Source: Wuchereria bancrofti
Taxonomy: Eukaryota; Nematoda; Chromadorea; Rhabditida; Onchocercidae
NCBI GenBank assembly: GCA_005281725.1
Contig: SSBO01000012.1
Location: 15,267,075-15,331,074 of the forward strand
Direction of reading: 5' to 3'
DNA length: 64,000 nt
Both the position numbers and the translations under genes were made by a program. Below, piece after piece: positions 34,760-48,700 of this stretch. The notes beneath the pieces were generated by a model, which was not told where the DNA came from, searched no databases, and saw only the letters and a program-made list of their open reading frames with translations. Numbering within the stretch: position 1 is the stretch's first letter; every line of letters begins with the position of its first letter.

Positions 34760-37700
34760 ATGGATGACGTATGGCGACACGTTTTTCATTATTTTACTAC
34801 TCTTGAACGGATTCGTTATGAGCGTGTATCAACAGGATGGATGAAACTTTTACGGGGATACTGGAAACAACTAAATGCAGTGGACACAGACAAGTTATGC
34901 ACTGATGTATGCTTGAATCATTGGTCCGATTGTGTTCGAGCTGTGTTAGGTATTTTATATGTCATGTGCTTCCTATAATGATCGGAAATGTTGAAAAGTT
35001 TTTAGCGATATTGATTGATTAAATTCTTGTGATTCCAGAGACTATTTTCACAGTGCAGGTTGTTTACTGTTAAGATGTTGCAGTGCGATGTTCACCTCAC
35101 ATAGCATCATTCAGTTTCCGTCACGATTGTCAGAAAACTCGCGATCGAAGCACGAAGAAGCAATTGCATTCCGATGTGCTTGTCGAACTCACACAGAAAG
35201 CTCCATCGCTCAGATCATTTCGTACTGAAAAGTAAGCTAACCATTTCGCATGTTTCCATTTCTCTCAATAGTTTGCTATTGCAAAATTCAGTCAGTTTGT
35301 TGTTTTCTTATAATTATCAATGAATCTTTGTTATTAATAGAAATTTGAAAAAGTGGTGGCAAGCAGTGCAAAGTAATTTCATTTTCTTAATTCTTCTTTC
35401 AATTAAAAATTGATGTTTCGTCATGCTCAACTATTTGAATATGTGAAGCTTCTTCAGTTTGAAAGTCTTTCGATGGTACTTTTGCCTCATTAAATTTATT
35501 TTAAATAATGCTTCTCAGAACAGTAAGGGATAACTGATATAAAGAAGCATAGGTTTGAAATATGGCTTTTGATTATTAATTATGTCTTTTATTCAAGATA
35601 AATTTCAATCCTTTAAGTACCATTATTTTCAGCTGCTTTCTCTCCAGTGATTCTATGAATCTATTGCAAAAATTACCGTCTACGCTCAAGGTGAGAAATT
35701 ATCACTTGTACTTAGGGGGTTTTCTCAGTGATATGTGTACTAAACGAATTGTCTATGCTTTACAGGTGTTTCGCCTAGAATGCTGTATAATTGACTGCAG
35801 TGATCCGCATTTTGCCAATTCATGTTTTTTATCACTGCTCGATAATTGTTCAACATCGGAAGAATTTGTCATTACGGTTTGTCCAATTATTATCTCTAGA
35901 TTAACAAATTCTTTCCTCTTAAAAATATGGTTGGACAGTTAATAAATATGCCGTGCAAGATTCCTAAACTTTTCTCCCAGAATCTAATATGCTGTAGTGA
36001 TAGTTACAGTTACAAAACAAAGAGGCAGAATAAGATAAATGAATTGGAGATATGTGGTTTTTATAACAAAATAATGTTGGTGAATATTATTAATTTGCAG
36101 ATTTATTAATTTTTCCAAATATGGTTTTTATAGCTTTTTACTAACTTTTTCATCATCAAAAAAGAGAAATCAATTTCTAGCAATGATGTCAGTGAACAAT
36201 TTGTCTTTGAAACAATGATTCCAATCATATTACGGTTCAATATATAGATAAGTACAGCTGTAGTTCAGTTTGCAGTGAACAAAAACTAATGAAATGTAAT
36301 TTGTGCATGTTAAAAACTTTATTGAATTATTGATGGGACGTCAAACTGGGAAAGAGTTCGTTTCTGTAACGGTCATAACAATTTTCTCACAAAATGCAGT
36401 GTAATTTTTGTCACAATCTAACGTCATTAACAAAAGGAATTTCACGCGAAACAAGTGCATTCTTTCCGAGTTTCTTAAGAAAAATTGATGTTGAATGCTT
36501 ACTGTGATGCTCAGAAAATGCTATATGGAAAGAATGCTTTGCTTCTCTAATAAGCTTATTGCGTTCAAGAACTAAGGAACATGTTAAGAGAGCTTATTGG
36601 AATATCACTCCATAATTTATTTTTATGGTTTCATGTAGTTCTCAATTTCTAAGATAAATTAGCGACCATTTTTAACTAATGAGATCTGTGATTAAATTGT
36701 TTATAAACATATTATGCTTTGATGTTTTTTACCTAATTTCTTCGTAATAATGTTAAAGTTTGCTGCATAAAGAATACTGAGCGGTTGTTGTTAACATGCC
36801 GAAATGTTTTCAAAGTATTAGACTTGCAGTCACACGGTGGTTCAGTTGGAACTTACATAATTGATGGTTCATTTATTTTAACGTTTACCTTAGCTCTACC
36901 AATTTTTGTTGTAGTTTCAAATTTCAGGGTCATGATTCATGTTATGGTTATTTGTACATCGATGATGACTTCATGGAACATATACCGTCAACAGTGTCTA
37001 TTCTGTGCATATCTGCCGGTGAAGCGCTTAAAATTAGGAATGCTAATTTTGTTTCCAAGCTTAAAAAGTAAATCGATTAAAATAAAAATAAATGTTCCTA
37101 TTAGAGCTCGTATGTTACTCCAGATTAGGCCGTACTTTTTAGCAAAATCAAGTTTCAAAATGAGATGTTCAAGCATTGATACAAATGGTGCGATTCGACA
37201 CATCATACAACTTATGAGTCATTTGTGGCACTGTTTTTATAACTGAATTAGATATAACACTAATATTCAGAATTTTTCCAGACTGCGCTTATTTGATGCC
37301 CAATATTCATTTCTGAGCCTCAATCCACTCCAGGATCTAGTATATGATGCACCCAATTTATTATATCTCGATTTATCCAATTCTCCGTTTATAACAGATT
37401 TCTCACCAATTGGAAAATTATCAAAGCTTAAGTATGGCTAACTACCATTTCCTAATTTTAGTTCAAAAGCAAATATAACTTTTTTCATTGAGATGCTTTT
37501 GTAGTTTTTAAGCAATCATTTTCTAAAAGCACCGAGATTGTTGTGGTCTACACCTTCTTTACTTATTTAAACCTTTTTATCCCCTATTTCATCTTATAGT
37601 TTTCTTTTCATCCTTTGTCCTTATATATAAGAGATACCCGTTGTCTTTATCACATTAATTACAGAAGCTTGCTATTAAATGGCAATTGCATTTATTTAAA

Positions 37701-38513
37701 AAATGTGCAGTTGAATGTTATAATCGAAGGTTGTATATCACTGGAAGTATTGTCACTGGAAAGATGCTCCAAACTAAGGTTTGACATTTTCTAATCACTT
37801 ATAGATGTTTGATGAATTGTGATTCCGATTCTAGTGCAAATAAATTTATTTTATGTCCTCATGAATCTTAATATAAGCTTTATTCTAAAGTGTAAATAAT
37901 GTTACATTTATTAAGCAACGAAGACTTGAAGATAATCAGTAAATGTGCAATCTTGAAGGAGTTACATTTATCTGGTACAACAACTATGACAGACGACACT
38001 CTGACCTGTATTGTTTTTGGTATTCCGTTACTGAAGATATTAGATATCAGTTACTGCAAATCAGTTAGTCATTTATGAAGTGTAAAAAAAAGCAGAAATT
38101 TATTGAAGAAAAGAATTTAAGGTTGTAGGAGATTAACTGTTGGTTAGCTGTAGACAACTAAATCATTTAAATGTGGATGACGTAAAATGTCAAGTTTATA
38201 CAGAAAATACTTTTTAATATGATTTTATTTTAGTAAGATTTAATTTTTGTCCAACTCCAAGTTCGATCGAAACTTGAATAAATTTATATTTTGTTTCTAA
38301 TGATTTATATTTCATCAAAGGTATTTTTAGTTGACATCAAAAGGATTGGAAAGCTTGACTATGTTACAAAAACTGGATCATCTCTGCACTAATGGAATCT
38401 ACGATTTCGATGATAATTTGGTAAATTTGATCCGTAAATGCCGACCTCACTGCATCATAGAAGCGTTTCATTGTCGATATTCGATGAGTACTAACGAATT
38501 GTTTCAGATGTAA
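34760..38513 (+). CDS. F-box protein with leucine-rich repeats (FBXL type)
   Basis: Likely substrate adaptor of an SCF ubiquitin ligase. Nine exons with matching phases: 34760-34949, 35084-35231, 35633-35690, 35766-35876, 36928-37067, 37282-37431, 37665-37778, 37916-38063, 38331-38513 (413 residues). The F-box is at the very N-terminus: MDDVWRHVFHYFTTLERIR then YERVSTGWMKLL. Irregular LRRs follow: VLVELTQKAPSLRSF, NLLQKLPSTLK, HIPSTVSILCIS, NLLYLDLSNSPFITDF, SLEVLSLERCSKL, LKELHLSGT and LLKILDISYC. The F-box starts almost at the first Met, and the acceptor at 34753-34754 could be either a trans-splice site or the start of an internal exon, so an upstream coding exon supplying the usual Leu-Pro is possible. 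Cys-rich LRRs resemble AMN1/FBXL proteins; no precise orthologue is claimed. Confidence 0.85.
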
Positions 38514-38746
38514 CTGATCCTTTCTTTCCTTTTCATTGATTTCAACAAAACATATACCATCAATTTAATAATAATAACATCTTAGAATTATCATTTGCGA
38601 CTGAGAATCATTTATAGTGGTGATAACAGTAGCTTTACTGCAATGGTAATTTCATTGTTCATGATAGCAGTAGCTTTAATTTGAATCAAGCTGATGAGGA
38701 ATGGGAAGAGAAACTGGTACTTTGGTACTACTGGGTGAAGTTATGA

Positions 38747-38752
38747 AATAAA
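38747..38752 (+). terminator. Polyadenylation signal AATAAA
   Basis: Canonical AATAAA 234 bases after the F-box/LRR stop codon on the same strand. Confidence 0.4.
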
Positions 38753-39791
38753 GCAAAAGTCTGAATTACATGCTTTTTTAAAATACAACTTTGCTTCTGT
38801 TAGCATCAAGTAATTAAACTTTTAGGGCATTTTTGAAGTCGATGATAGAGTCGGAGTCTGTTAAAAGTACTTACCAAATATCTCGTTATCGCTACATTGA
38901 ATAATCGGTGATTTCTTATTTCCTGTTTGTATTTTAATACTTTTGCATTGTTGATAGATGTTTAAACCCCAATTATTTAAAAATCGTTACTTTATTTGAC
39001 CATTTTGATGAACGACGTGCTTTAATATTATTTCCCTGGCTTTATTGGTGTGGTTCATGTTAATTGATTTATTTAGTCGTAATGAATTAAAAAGACACTT
39101 CGTCTGCTATTTTCATTTTTTTGAGAATAATTACCTAAGGGGATATTCTACATATTTTCTGTTGTATTCAAGAATTATATTATTCTGAATAAACGGGCGG
39201 TCGTAATCCTTTTCATATTTAAAATCGATTGTTGCCTTCAATGAAGATAAGCATAAATTACTCTTTCTTTAGACAAGATAAGTGTATTTCTCAATGTCTG
39301 ACCAAATACTTTCATTTCATCTTATTTTTGTAATGTTATATTCATTTATATTTTGGAGTATAATTCCGGTTTGTCATTCGTAAGCGCATGCTGTCCAAAT
39401 AGTTTTATAATACAGAAATATGTTGGGAGAATTAGCTTGTTTTTGTACTGTAGAAAACAATTTTGGAAAATTAGTTAATTTCCAATTTGCATACTATAAA
39501 CATTTGATATTTGGTTGCTGTGCCACAGAATATTGTAAATATTCTAGTCAAATAATAAGATTATTATAGATGAATCTTTTTATGGAAACCCTGTAAACAA
39601 CAACACTGTGTAAATGAAAATAACATTGTAATCCCCACGTGATCTTTGTCGGTTTTGTTACTGTCAATCAATGTGGATTTTCCCTGTATTCGCTTCAATA
39701 AATCAATGTCAATCAACCATCTCTATAGAAGATAAAAGAAAAGTTATTTAATATCACCACAAATCGGATATTCTCTATTACTGTCTTACAG
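38753..39791. other. Intergenic
   Basis: AT-rich sequence between the F-box gene and the retroelement remnant; nothing recognised. Confidence 0.45.
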
Positions 39792-40560
39792 TTCTATTGG
39801 GTTATACTCCTTCAACTAATCAATCTTTGACAAATTATTCTCAAGCCGCATCAAGTTACTCCAAACAAAAACTTTTACAGCAAATTTGGTATCACGAGCC
39901 AAAATGGAAACTTTTACAAGTGTCATGTCTGACAGTATAATTGAAAGAGAGGAACCAGCAGAACTTCAACAAACTGGGACAAGAAGAATCATTAAGAATA
40001 AAATTACAACCTCTCGGAATACAACATAGCAGCTCTTCAAAACGACCAGTAAAGGCTGGCTTGACTATGACTAGAAATTGTCGAGAAAGCAAGAAGAGAA
40101 ACATGATCAAATTGCCGAAGTTGAGGAAAGTATGGTAAGATTAGTAACTCAGTATTTCAAATTAAATTCATCTTAACTCAAAGCAACGTGACTCGTGAAC
40201 AAGAATCATCTCAAATAACTTTCGAAGTAGCAGCAAACTTACCTTAATTAGTACTAATTGAACATTTAGTAGTGTTCGAAAGTGTGATGACAATTCTAGA
40301 AAATTCTGGTGTGGTGCATTTTCAAACTATACCAAACATCAAGAAACTGAATTATTTAATGTCTTGTTTCAAAGAAGACTCTTCCTATTAGTTGTTATAA
40401 TATTGCTTCACAAAATTATGACGTTAAGGAGAGATAAGAAATCGCTCTAGTAGGAATTAAATTTACAAAGAGAAGAATTAACCAGACAATTGGAAAATCG
40501 ATAATATCGGGAATTGATCAGTATTGGTACAATTAATCTTATAATATCATCTAAATAGAT
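39792..40560 (+). mobile_element. Decayed BEL/Pao-like LTR retrotransposon gag remnant
   Basis: A long frame starting near 39792 (LLGYTPSTNQSLTNYSQAA) is broken by one TAA (39939) and resumes in the same frame to 40138 with basic, gag-like sequence. From 40257 another frame contains IPNIKKLNYLMSC and, after a +1 shift at about 40384, YNIASQNYDV. In BEL/Pao gag proteins this pairing (a 'KxNYLxxxLxG' block followed by 'GYxIxxxNYxxA/V' motifs) is the hallmark of the retrotransposon peptidase/gag region. Further stops follow. No LTRs, protease or reverse transcriptase were recognised, so this is a truncated, inactive piece. The upstream part's assignment is weaker than that of the 40.3-40.4 kb block. 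Confidence 0.6.
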
Positions 40561-41242
40561 TTTTGATAAGGTTCCCGTGAATATTTGGAATATTTAAAAT
40601 ATTCTGTGGCATAGCAATCACATCAAATATTTATAATATGCAAATTGGAAGTTTTCCGAAATCGTTTTCTACAATACAAAAACAACGTGGTTCTTTCAGC
40701 ATACTTTTATATTATAAAACTATTTTGGCTTTCCGATACACTTTGTAATTTAGTTCCGGAGAACAAACCAAATTTATGTTTTAATGCTTAAGATGACAGA
40801 AGACATTTCATAGTAACAAATTGTTAAACTATAAGTATGTATGGTTAAATAAGTATATATGGTTATAAGTATGGTTAAAAAATTATCTCTGCCCCAGTAA
40901 TCAGCAGAGGAGGAATATGTATATTCCAAAATGTAGCTACTTCCTACTTAAAGTTTGTCTGTAACGCAAAGTTACTCTATTTTCATTTGCTGCGGAAAAC
41001 TAAATGATTTCTATTTACTGAAAAATTAGCGGTTTTCTCTGGATATGCAGACCAAGGTTGAAAAACGACCACGATGAGATAACTGTCACTTTCCATTGAA
41101 ATGTGATGCGGAATGGCGGCAGGGAAAACAAAGAGCAGGACGGATAGAATACGGAGAATGCCGCGTTATTTACACAGTAAATTTCTATTATAATAACCAC
41201 TTGTCTGCAGCAATCGTGGTCAGTGAAGTGTCTCGGTAAATA
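40561..41242. other. Intergenic, upstream of the MAM gene
   Basis: No coding sequence recognised. It contains simple TAAGTAT/GGTTA repetition near 40,830-40,880. The segment just before 41,243 may hold the promoter. Confidence 0.4.
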
Positions 41243-44200
41243 ATGTCACTTGATGGTAGCGGTACCTCATATGCACAGCAGTACATAATGTCACTGACGA
41301 GAAGAATGTCTTTGATAGTTACTCTTTTGGCTTTTACTTATCCAGGTATTTTTGAAAATTACGAAAGTGAGATGAATTTATGGATTGATCAGGATATTTA
41401 GCTGCACTCGAAATCTACTGTTGAACTTTTTTATTTAATGTCGTAAGAATTCAAATTTCTAGAATAAAGTGTTTTTAACAACCCAAAATGCTCGACTCAA
41501 TAATAAAGCTTACCAATCAAACATTTGAAAGATTTTTAAAAATCATTGGACAAATGTAGCTGCTAATCTTTTCTGATGAGAGAAAACATTGAGTGCAGAA
41601 GTTATGCGATACAAATATTACTATTATAGCATATGGTTGTACACCTTTCGATTATGATACTATCGCGCAGAATGTGGCGTTACGGTCACACCATGCTCAT
41701 GGTGAAAACACGTTCAAATCACAACCAATCACTGTTAGTAAGTGATACGAGCAGTAGCAAAAACAAATTGCAAAATTCTCAAGAAAGTGTTTCAAGATTT
41801 CCTTTCCCAATGAATAAGGAAAAAACTCGATTATTACATAATCGTAAACTGAGTAAATCACAACAAAGCCATATCTCAAAACATTGCTCTTGTCTCTTTG
41901 TTTATTTTTGCATTTATTGACTTTTATAATCTAGTTATTAACAGGTTACTAATTAGAGAAATGAATAGGTAATTCAGTGGAAGAGAATGGATTCATTGAA
42001 AGGGCTAATGATTTATTCTGCTATAACTTCGATTCCAGTTGTCGGTGGCACAATGTAGATAATTTATTGATGAATGATGATTTAAACTGGTATAGCGGTA
42101 ATGGCTTTCTAGATCGTAATCGTTTACAGGTTCACATTAGCTTTTCTATGTTTTCCTGTTCAAATGCTAAGAAGAAGTGAATATGTCTCAACATTTAGAT
42201 GTCGGATTACCAAATTAGAAATTTAGATTTCAAAACTTAGGAAAGCGGTCTTTGCACAATCGTTTTTGTATAAAATATCAGCTATATTTTTGTAAAAAGA
42301 ATAGGCTTGATTTCAGTGGATCAAGATTGTCTGATCAACTAAATAAGTACATGTTCAGTAAATGGTAATTAAAGATGACGGCTGAATTAGGAGGCTAAAT
42401 GCACTTTATAAAATAATTTGGAGAAACATTAATTTATTACATTCGATTAATTAACATAGATTCGTGCAGGTATCGACAGGAACATACAATACACCTGATG
42501 GGACTTATGCTATTGTGGCAACAGATCGAATTATGCCCCCGAATTCAAAGGCAACATTGATAAGCGATGTGGTGACTTGTCAGCTTGGACTGGGAGAACT
42601 GCGATTCATGTAAGTGCACGTTTTCGTATAGATGCCAGGAAAGGCTTAGAAAAAAGGGTAATAACCTTACCATAATTTCAACTTCTAACGAAAATAAATC
42701 CAAAGGTAAAAAATTGCTCAAAATTCTAAAACCGAAAGAATAAATGGATAGGGAGGGCCATACAAAGCTAAATATTATTATTGACCTGACCTGGCAATAC
42801 TTTTTTTTTGCAAATTTTCATGATTTCAGGTACTGGATTAGTCCAGAAGTAAGAATAACAGTATGTCTAAAACGTATAAGTCAACCGTATCCTAATTTCG
42901 ATTTTTGCACTAGCCCGATAAGAGGAGGCAGTCCAGGACCTGCACAAATTAGCACCGATGACCTTGGAAATGAACCATTTCAGGTTTAGTCTAGTTTTGA
43001 ACTGAATGATTGAAAATATCCAAGCATTTTGTGATTCTTTCATTACTGACTCATATGATTTCTGTAATGTCATAGCTGGAGAAATTCCGACTAAATTTTG
43101 TACTAGAAATCAGAAAAAAGGCGAAGTCATTCCCACGAATTTCTGTTGCGGAATATTATCTTCAAAATCCAGCCTCATTATTCTGACCTTGGTAGATTTT
43201 TTTAATACTGTCTGAAATTTTAGGCTTATATAACTTTTTAATCCTTTAATTTACTTCCAGAGAAAATTTCATTTAGCTGTTTTAGATTCTTATCCAAGCT
43301 GATAATTTCATATTTCACTCTGCTAATCTGGAAGGCGGTTTTGCTATTATTGACAACTTGGAGTATTATGGCGATCTGTGTTCCGATACTGCCATGCTTT
43401 TAATCAATGTCCGAACTGTATTTTTGAATTTAAGTTTACTCTTTGGCATTCTATACTAATTTTAATTTCTTCTAATTCAAAAAACATCAGAAATTTTCAT
43501 CAGAATAAAATAAGGCTATAGTCCATTTTTAGTTTCTGTAAACTTGTATTTGTATTCATTCAGATCAAATTTTCACTTTTGGGATTTAATTTGTTTTGCA
43601 GCGAGATTTCGCCGCATCGCAAGTTATGCACAAAAGTGAACCATCGCAAATTCCCGGTATGAAAAACACCCTTACGGTTTATAAGCCGGTATGTGAGGTG
43701 CTAAATTGCACTTTCGATGATAAGGACGATCAGTGTAGTATAGATATTTTAAATTCACTGTGGTCCGTTGCACGTGCCAGTGTTGACAGATCGCGGGTAG
43801 AAAACATTTCCAGTTTGTTCTATAAACCAGGTGAAATAAACTTCTGCTGATTTGGGATTTTGAGAAATGAACTGAAATTACAGACAATAATTAAACTTAA
43901 ATTGCTATCGGAAATGTGAAACATTGTTTGATGTGTCATGCAGATGATTTTTCAAGCTAAATATTATTAGATTTTCTTCATTTCTATAATCTTACTTAAT
44001 TAGTAAAAGGATAAAAGAAGAAAATTCATTTATTTGCAGCAGGCTCTTTTATTTATATCGAGGGACCTATAACAAAGACTCGTCTTTATACTGCATCCTT
44101 CCAATCTATCATTGATTTCAACTTTGTCTTTGCTTATTATAAAACTTCAAACAATTCAAAACTTCGAGCTATTATCAAAATGAGTGAAGAGCCGACGGAG

Positions 44201-44796
44201 AAAATTATTTTCGTGGTATTTTATTCATTCTCTTTAAAATAGCCCTTGTTTTCTTAATATTATTCTAACTCAAAATCATACCACGCATCAAAAACACATT
44301 GTTCTGCTTTGAGTCTTAGATTCTTTATACTTTACTCGAAATAACAGATTTGCAGATTCCAATGCAGAAGAAACAAACCAAAAGATGGTATCGAGAACTG
44401 ATTTCACTACAAGCGGGCTTTTACGACTACGTCAGTCTATCCATATGATTGCCGAAACTGCCATTTATTGTCTGCCCAAAAAACAGAGAAACAAATACCC
44501 TATGAAGGAATATGTAAAGTTTGTAGTAAGGTGGGAGTCCTACGTGCAGTAGCCCTCTAATGCGAACATACTGTACGACACATTCCCGGCCTTGATATTG
44601 TTCAAGAGTCCAAACTTGTCCGAACTTCGAGTCTAACAACATCCCTAAATCGACCCCAACAATATTTTCCAACACTATTTTACAGGCAGCTATAGAGATT
44701 CAAGACTTAAATGACGACGAATACATTGGTATTGCCGAATTCTTGCTGCTGGATTCACAGAAGAGGTCAATTTGTTCTCAGCAGAGGAATTCCTGA
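41243..44796 (+). CDS. Secreted MAM-domain protein
   Basis: Extracellular adhesion-type protein. Ten exons in phase: 41243-41345, 41630-41737, 41969-42129, 42470-42609, 42830-42983, 43286-43408, 43602-43830, 44040-44215, 44356-44430, 44686-44796 (459 residues). A hydrophobic N-terminus (MSLTRRMSLIVTLLAFTYP, second Met) looks like a signal peptide. A MAM-like domain covers about residues 85-255: LFCYNFDSSCRWHN, ATLISDVVTCQLGLGELRF, SPEVRITVCLKR, then GGFAIIDNLEYYGDLC. A second, more divergent MAM-like half follows (NCTFDDKDDQCSIDILNSLW, NFVFAYYKTSNNSKLRAII, EYIGIAEFLLLD). No transmembrane segment or GPI signal was seen, so it is probably secreted. Its partner is unknown. A start upstream cannot be excluded. 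Confidence 0.82.
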
Positions 44797-44838
44797 TTTC
44801 ATCTTTTACATTTTTATATCTAATAACGTAAGTTCCAC

Positions 44839-44890
44839 TACCAAATGTGAATGCTTAAATAAACTAATATACCAAATGTGAATGCTTAAA
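44839..44890. repeat. 21-bp direct repeat
   Basis: TACCAAATGTGAATGCTTAAA at 44839-44859 is repeated exactly at 44870-44890, in the probable 3' untranslated region of the MAM gene. Confidence 0.85.
44858..44863 (+). terminator. Polyadenylation signal AATAAA
   Basis: Canonical AATAAA 62 bases after the MAM gene stop, in the gap before the convergent ect-2 gene. Confidence 0.55.
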
Positions 44891-45777
44891 GTAATACATT
44901 TTTTACAGGTCGATAAACCTTTTTGAAGAAACATTCGTAATTTTTCATACTCATTCTTAAAAGAATGACATTTGATACCATTAAATTCAGTTAAGTAGTT
45001 CTTGGAAAAACACTACTTGGACAAATGAACTTCTGAAGGAAATGCAAATCATGGGGATTTCTTGAGTAATGGAAATGATAAAAAACAAATAATACAGAAA
45101 CCCTCCTTGCTTTCTTTCGAAAACAGCTGCTGGCTTTTGTAACAACCACAAAGGATGTCAAATAGTAAGAATAATAACTGATTATTAGTCATAAATTGAT
45201 CAATCAAATCATATATTTATATTCATGTAATAATGCTAATACAATATCTTTAAAAGAATGCTTCCCACAGCTAGTGGTAAAATGTACAAATCTTAGCAAA
45301 ACTGGTAAAAAAGCAAATCAGATGAACCGTTTGAAGGAACCATATAATAAAACTGAGCAGGAGATTTTAAAATCAATTTTCAGACTATGAATTAAATTTC
45401 AATCCTGTATTCGCCGTAATGCAATTAGCATATAATAGCAATAAATTGTTATATAAGAATAATATCTCAGATGCAGTGTAGCCCCATAAGATATATATCG
45501 TTTGAAAACAGCGAGCTACAAATTCGAATTTAATAAGAAGTCTAGAAAATATGAATTAGGATTAGTTTTTTTTTAATGAAATTCGTACTCCCACAAAACG
45601 GTAGTAAGATCTATATGAACTTCATGACTGAACTCTCAAAACAACAGTGAATATTTCAAATCGTGTGACGTGCAATAAGATCCAAAAATGCTAAAGCTGT
45701 AATATCAACTATCTAATGAGACGCGGACTGACCTTGAAGAAATAAAAGTGTTGTGAAAAGGTTATATTTTCCAAAGA
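44891..45777. other. Convergent intergenic region between MAM gene and ect-2
   Basis: AT-rich; the frame at 45196-45390 has no motif. It presumably holds the 3' untranslated regions of both genes. Confidence 0.45.
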
Positions 45778-48700
45778 CTACTCTTTAATAGAATGCGAGA
45801 ATATTGAATCACGACGTCCAAGTGAGGGTAGAAATGTAGAAGTGGAAAGCATCTGTCGAAAACCCCGAGTCGGAATGGTGAAGCCAGCGGTATGTGTTCT
45901 TCCGTCCGGCGACGTCCTTTCAAAGCTTTCGTCGACTGGATGAAGGTTACTGCGAGAGTGCAACCGTGACAGTGTATTCGATATACTCAAGTGCATAGTA
46001 GACATCGCACGCCTGAACTGGCTTTGTGGTCGTGCACGAGGGGTTCCTAACGACTGATATCCACCAAAAGGATTTCGAACTCTGAAAAGAAAAGACGCTT
46101 AAGCTCATGATCGAATAGAAGTATCAATTGCTTTATAGTGAATTGATAACTTCTATTCATGAGTGAGAAAAGTAAAGCTATGGACAATCTCTATAAGTTA
46201 GAATTCTAATGAAAAATTATGCTCACGAAGGCATCCAACAGACTGACCGAAGAGGAGTAAAATTCCTTCCGTCCTACGCCCGTTGAAAGGTTTATTTTCT
46301 TGGCAATTACAAAAGACAGCGTTTAAAATACTGAACGAAGCTAGGAAAGCACAGGTAAGTGCCCTTATATACTTGCTCAGGATAAAACCATTTTTTATGG
46401 GAAATTCCTTCAGTATCTATTATGAATATGTGGATTTTAATTATGCAATAATTGCTTACGCATGATTTAATGCTTTCTTGATAGTTGCTATGTTTTCTTT
46501 GACACCTAGTGATGAGGGATCTTCGTCGAAGTCCACTTTCTCCACCAGTGTATTCCTTCCCACCAATTTATACACCTGCGATTAGAGTATGAAAATCAAT
46601 CAACAGTACATAATGTAACCCCCGTCTGACCCATTACCAAACAGTAAACAGAGTTTGAGAGAAAAGAGAAACTGATAAATTGGAATTAAAAAAACTTTAC
46701 CTGATCTGCAACTTCGCGTAAAAACTTTTCTAGCTCTCCTTCCTGATTTTCTAAGCATTGTGCTACCCAAAAATCTTCACCCTGGCTAACTCGGAATGAG
46801 AGAACGAACACACCACTTATATCTAAATTTTCTCACAGTTTTACAGAATTTATAACAACTGACCTATTTGGATTTTATATAATATAAATAAAAAATGGAT
46901 CAGAAAATCATTCCCAATTTTCACCCATATTTTATTGAAAAATTAGACATTTACCAGCGTGTACAAGACTTTGTATTCTACGAATGGAAGCAAGCATATA
47001 CTGCTGATGATGCTTATATTTTTTTTTGCCATGCCGTAATACAGAAAAGGACAACTGTCGCGTGAGGGAATAATTTGAGAAACTGCGTCGTGTTGGAGTG
47101 CTGCTATCATCATTTCCTGTTCGCACCTTAAGAAATCAATACAAGTTCCGTTCGATATTTGCGGTCCTAGCGCTTCTTCTCAAGTTCATAGAAATTGTGC
47201 CTTTTATTTATAGAAAATAAAAGTTTTGGTGCTAAGAACTTCTACTGAATTCTCATGCATTTAGGTTTTTGTGTCAAATATTACCTTAACAATTTCTATT
47301 AAATCATTAAACAAAAATATAGCCATTCGTTTGTTCCGAGTTTTGGCCCATTCATCCTCACCTCCCAACGACAAGACATGTAGTTCAGTTTTTAATGTTC
47401 GAGCGCTTGATAATATATCAGCCTGAAACCATTCTAACACTACTATATTTTCTAACTGCAGCACTAAATTGAACTTCCTGAAGCATACAAAACTACTATA
47501 AAAAATACTCCCATATTCAAACATGCAAATTCTACCTAATTATATGCATTTCTGAACAAACTTTTAAATTGTTCATGTGCTAAAATTTCTTAATTGTTAC
47601 GGTACTACATTAGAAACATCTCAGGAAGAGTTTTCCGATTTGGATGAACACTCTTTCCTCCAAATGAAGCTCGAAATCTGATATTAGTTCTAAGATTATT
47701 ACTGTAGTAAACTTACAGGACATCGTTCAATTTCACTGGACAACTTGAAGATCATTGCATAAGAATCAGTCTGCCTGCGCGACTCGTTCGCTTCTCTGCA
47801 GAAACAGAGAATTTTAAACTTTTGAGGATTACTTATACCAAAGAAAACAAAATTTCGTATTTTTTTTCAAATATAACTGAACAGAACTGTAGAAAAGCAC
47901 TTCCAATGAATCAAATATTACGTGAGAGCTGCTTCCACGGCTCGTTTTGCTTTAATCAAATAAGCATTATCCGGATTTTTACGATCTGTCTTTTCCAAAA
48001 TAGCTGCAAGACAACTACGTCTTCATTCAGTTAGGAAAAACTTTATAAATTCTGAAGATAAAAATGAAGAACTGGAGAGAAACTTCCTCATAACAACGTT
48101 TATTCGACAAGCTATTTTGCTTGTTTAAAAATAAAAAACAAGCATACCCTTAAGAAGTAAGACCACTGAGTGTAAACGTTGTACTGGTCGCACTAATAAA
48201 TCGGGTAAACTGTTTCGCTGACACTCCAGTCGACTTTCCGCAGCCTTAAAAATCAAATTTCAAGAACTTCAAATGAAATAACTAACTAATGATGAGGAAC
48301 AAATTTGATATACTTATTTGGTATAAATATGTAAGGTTTATAACAAAGCACATTTTAGCTATTGTTGGTATGGTTTTATGTAATTTAAGAGTTAACTGAA
48401 ACGAATATTGAGAACAGTTTTCTGTAAATCTTATTACAACTATTACTAAAAATACCTTTAAAAAAGCATGGAACTTTGGTTTAGTCTGATCGCATTCATT
48501 CAATGTCTGGATAGCTGTATCATAATTATTGATGAATGCTTTATACACTGGTGTCAATTCAGCAGCATGATCCAGCCAGACCTATGAAGAGAGATGCAGG
48601 TCTACGAGCAATAAAGAGAGGTTTAGCACAAGTATTCGAAAAATTATTTCAGACTATCTTATTACTGCTACATTTGTCCATAATATTATTGCATAGAACT

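Noticed and set aside
36785..37246. 153-codon plus-strand frame
   Set aside because: It overlaps F-box/LRR exon 5 in the wrong frame; the LRR frame (HIPSTVSILCIS) is the one in phase with neighbours.
46220..46350. Minus-strand frame (AILNAVFCNCQE...) that could follow ect-2 exon 19
   Set aside because: It is in phase but ends in a stop. The downstream exon 45778-46081 joins exon 19 directly in phase and gives the conserved NPFGGYQSLGTPR tail; at most it is an alternative end.
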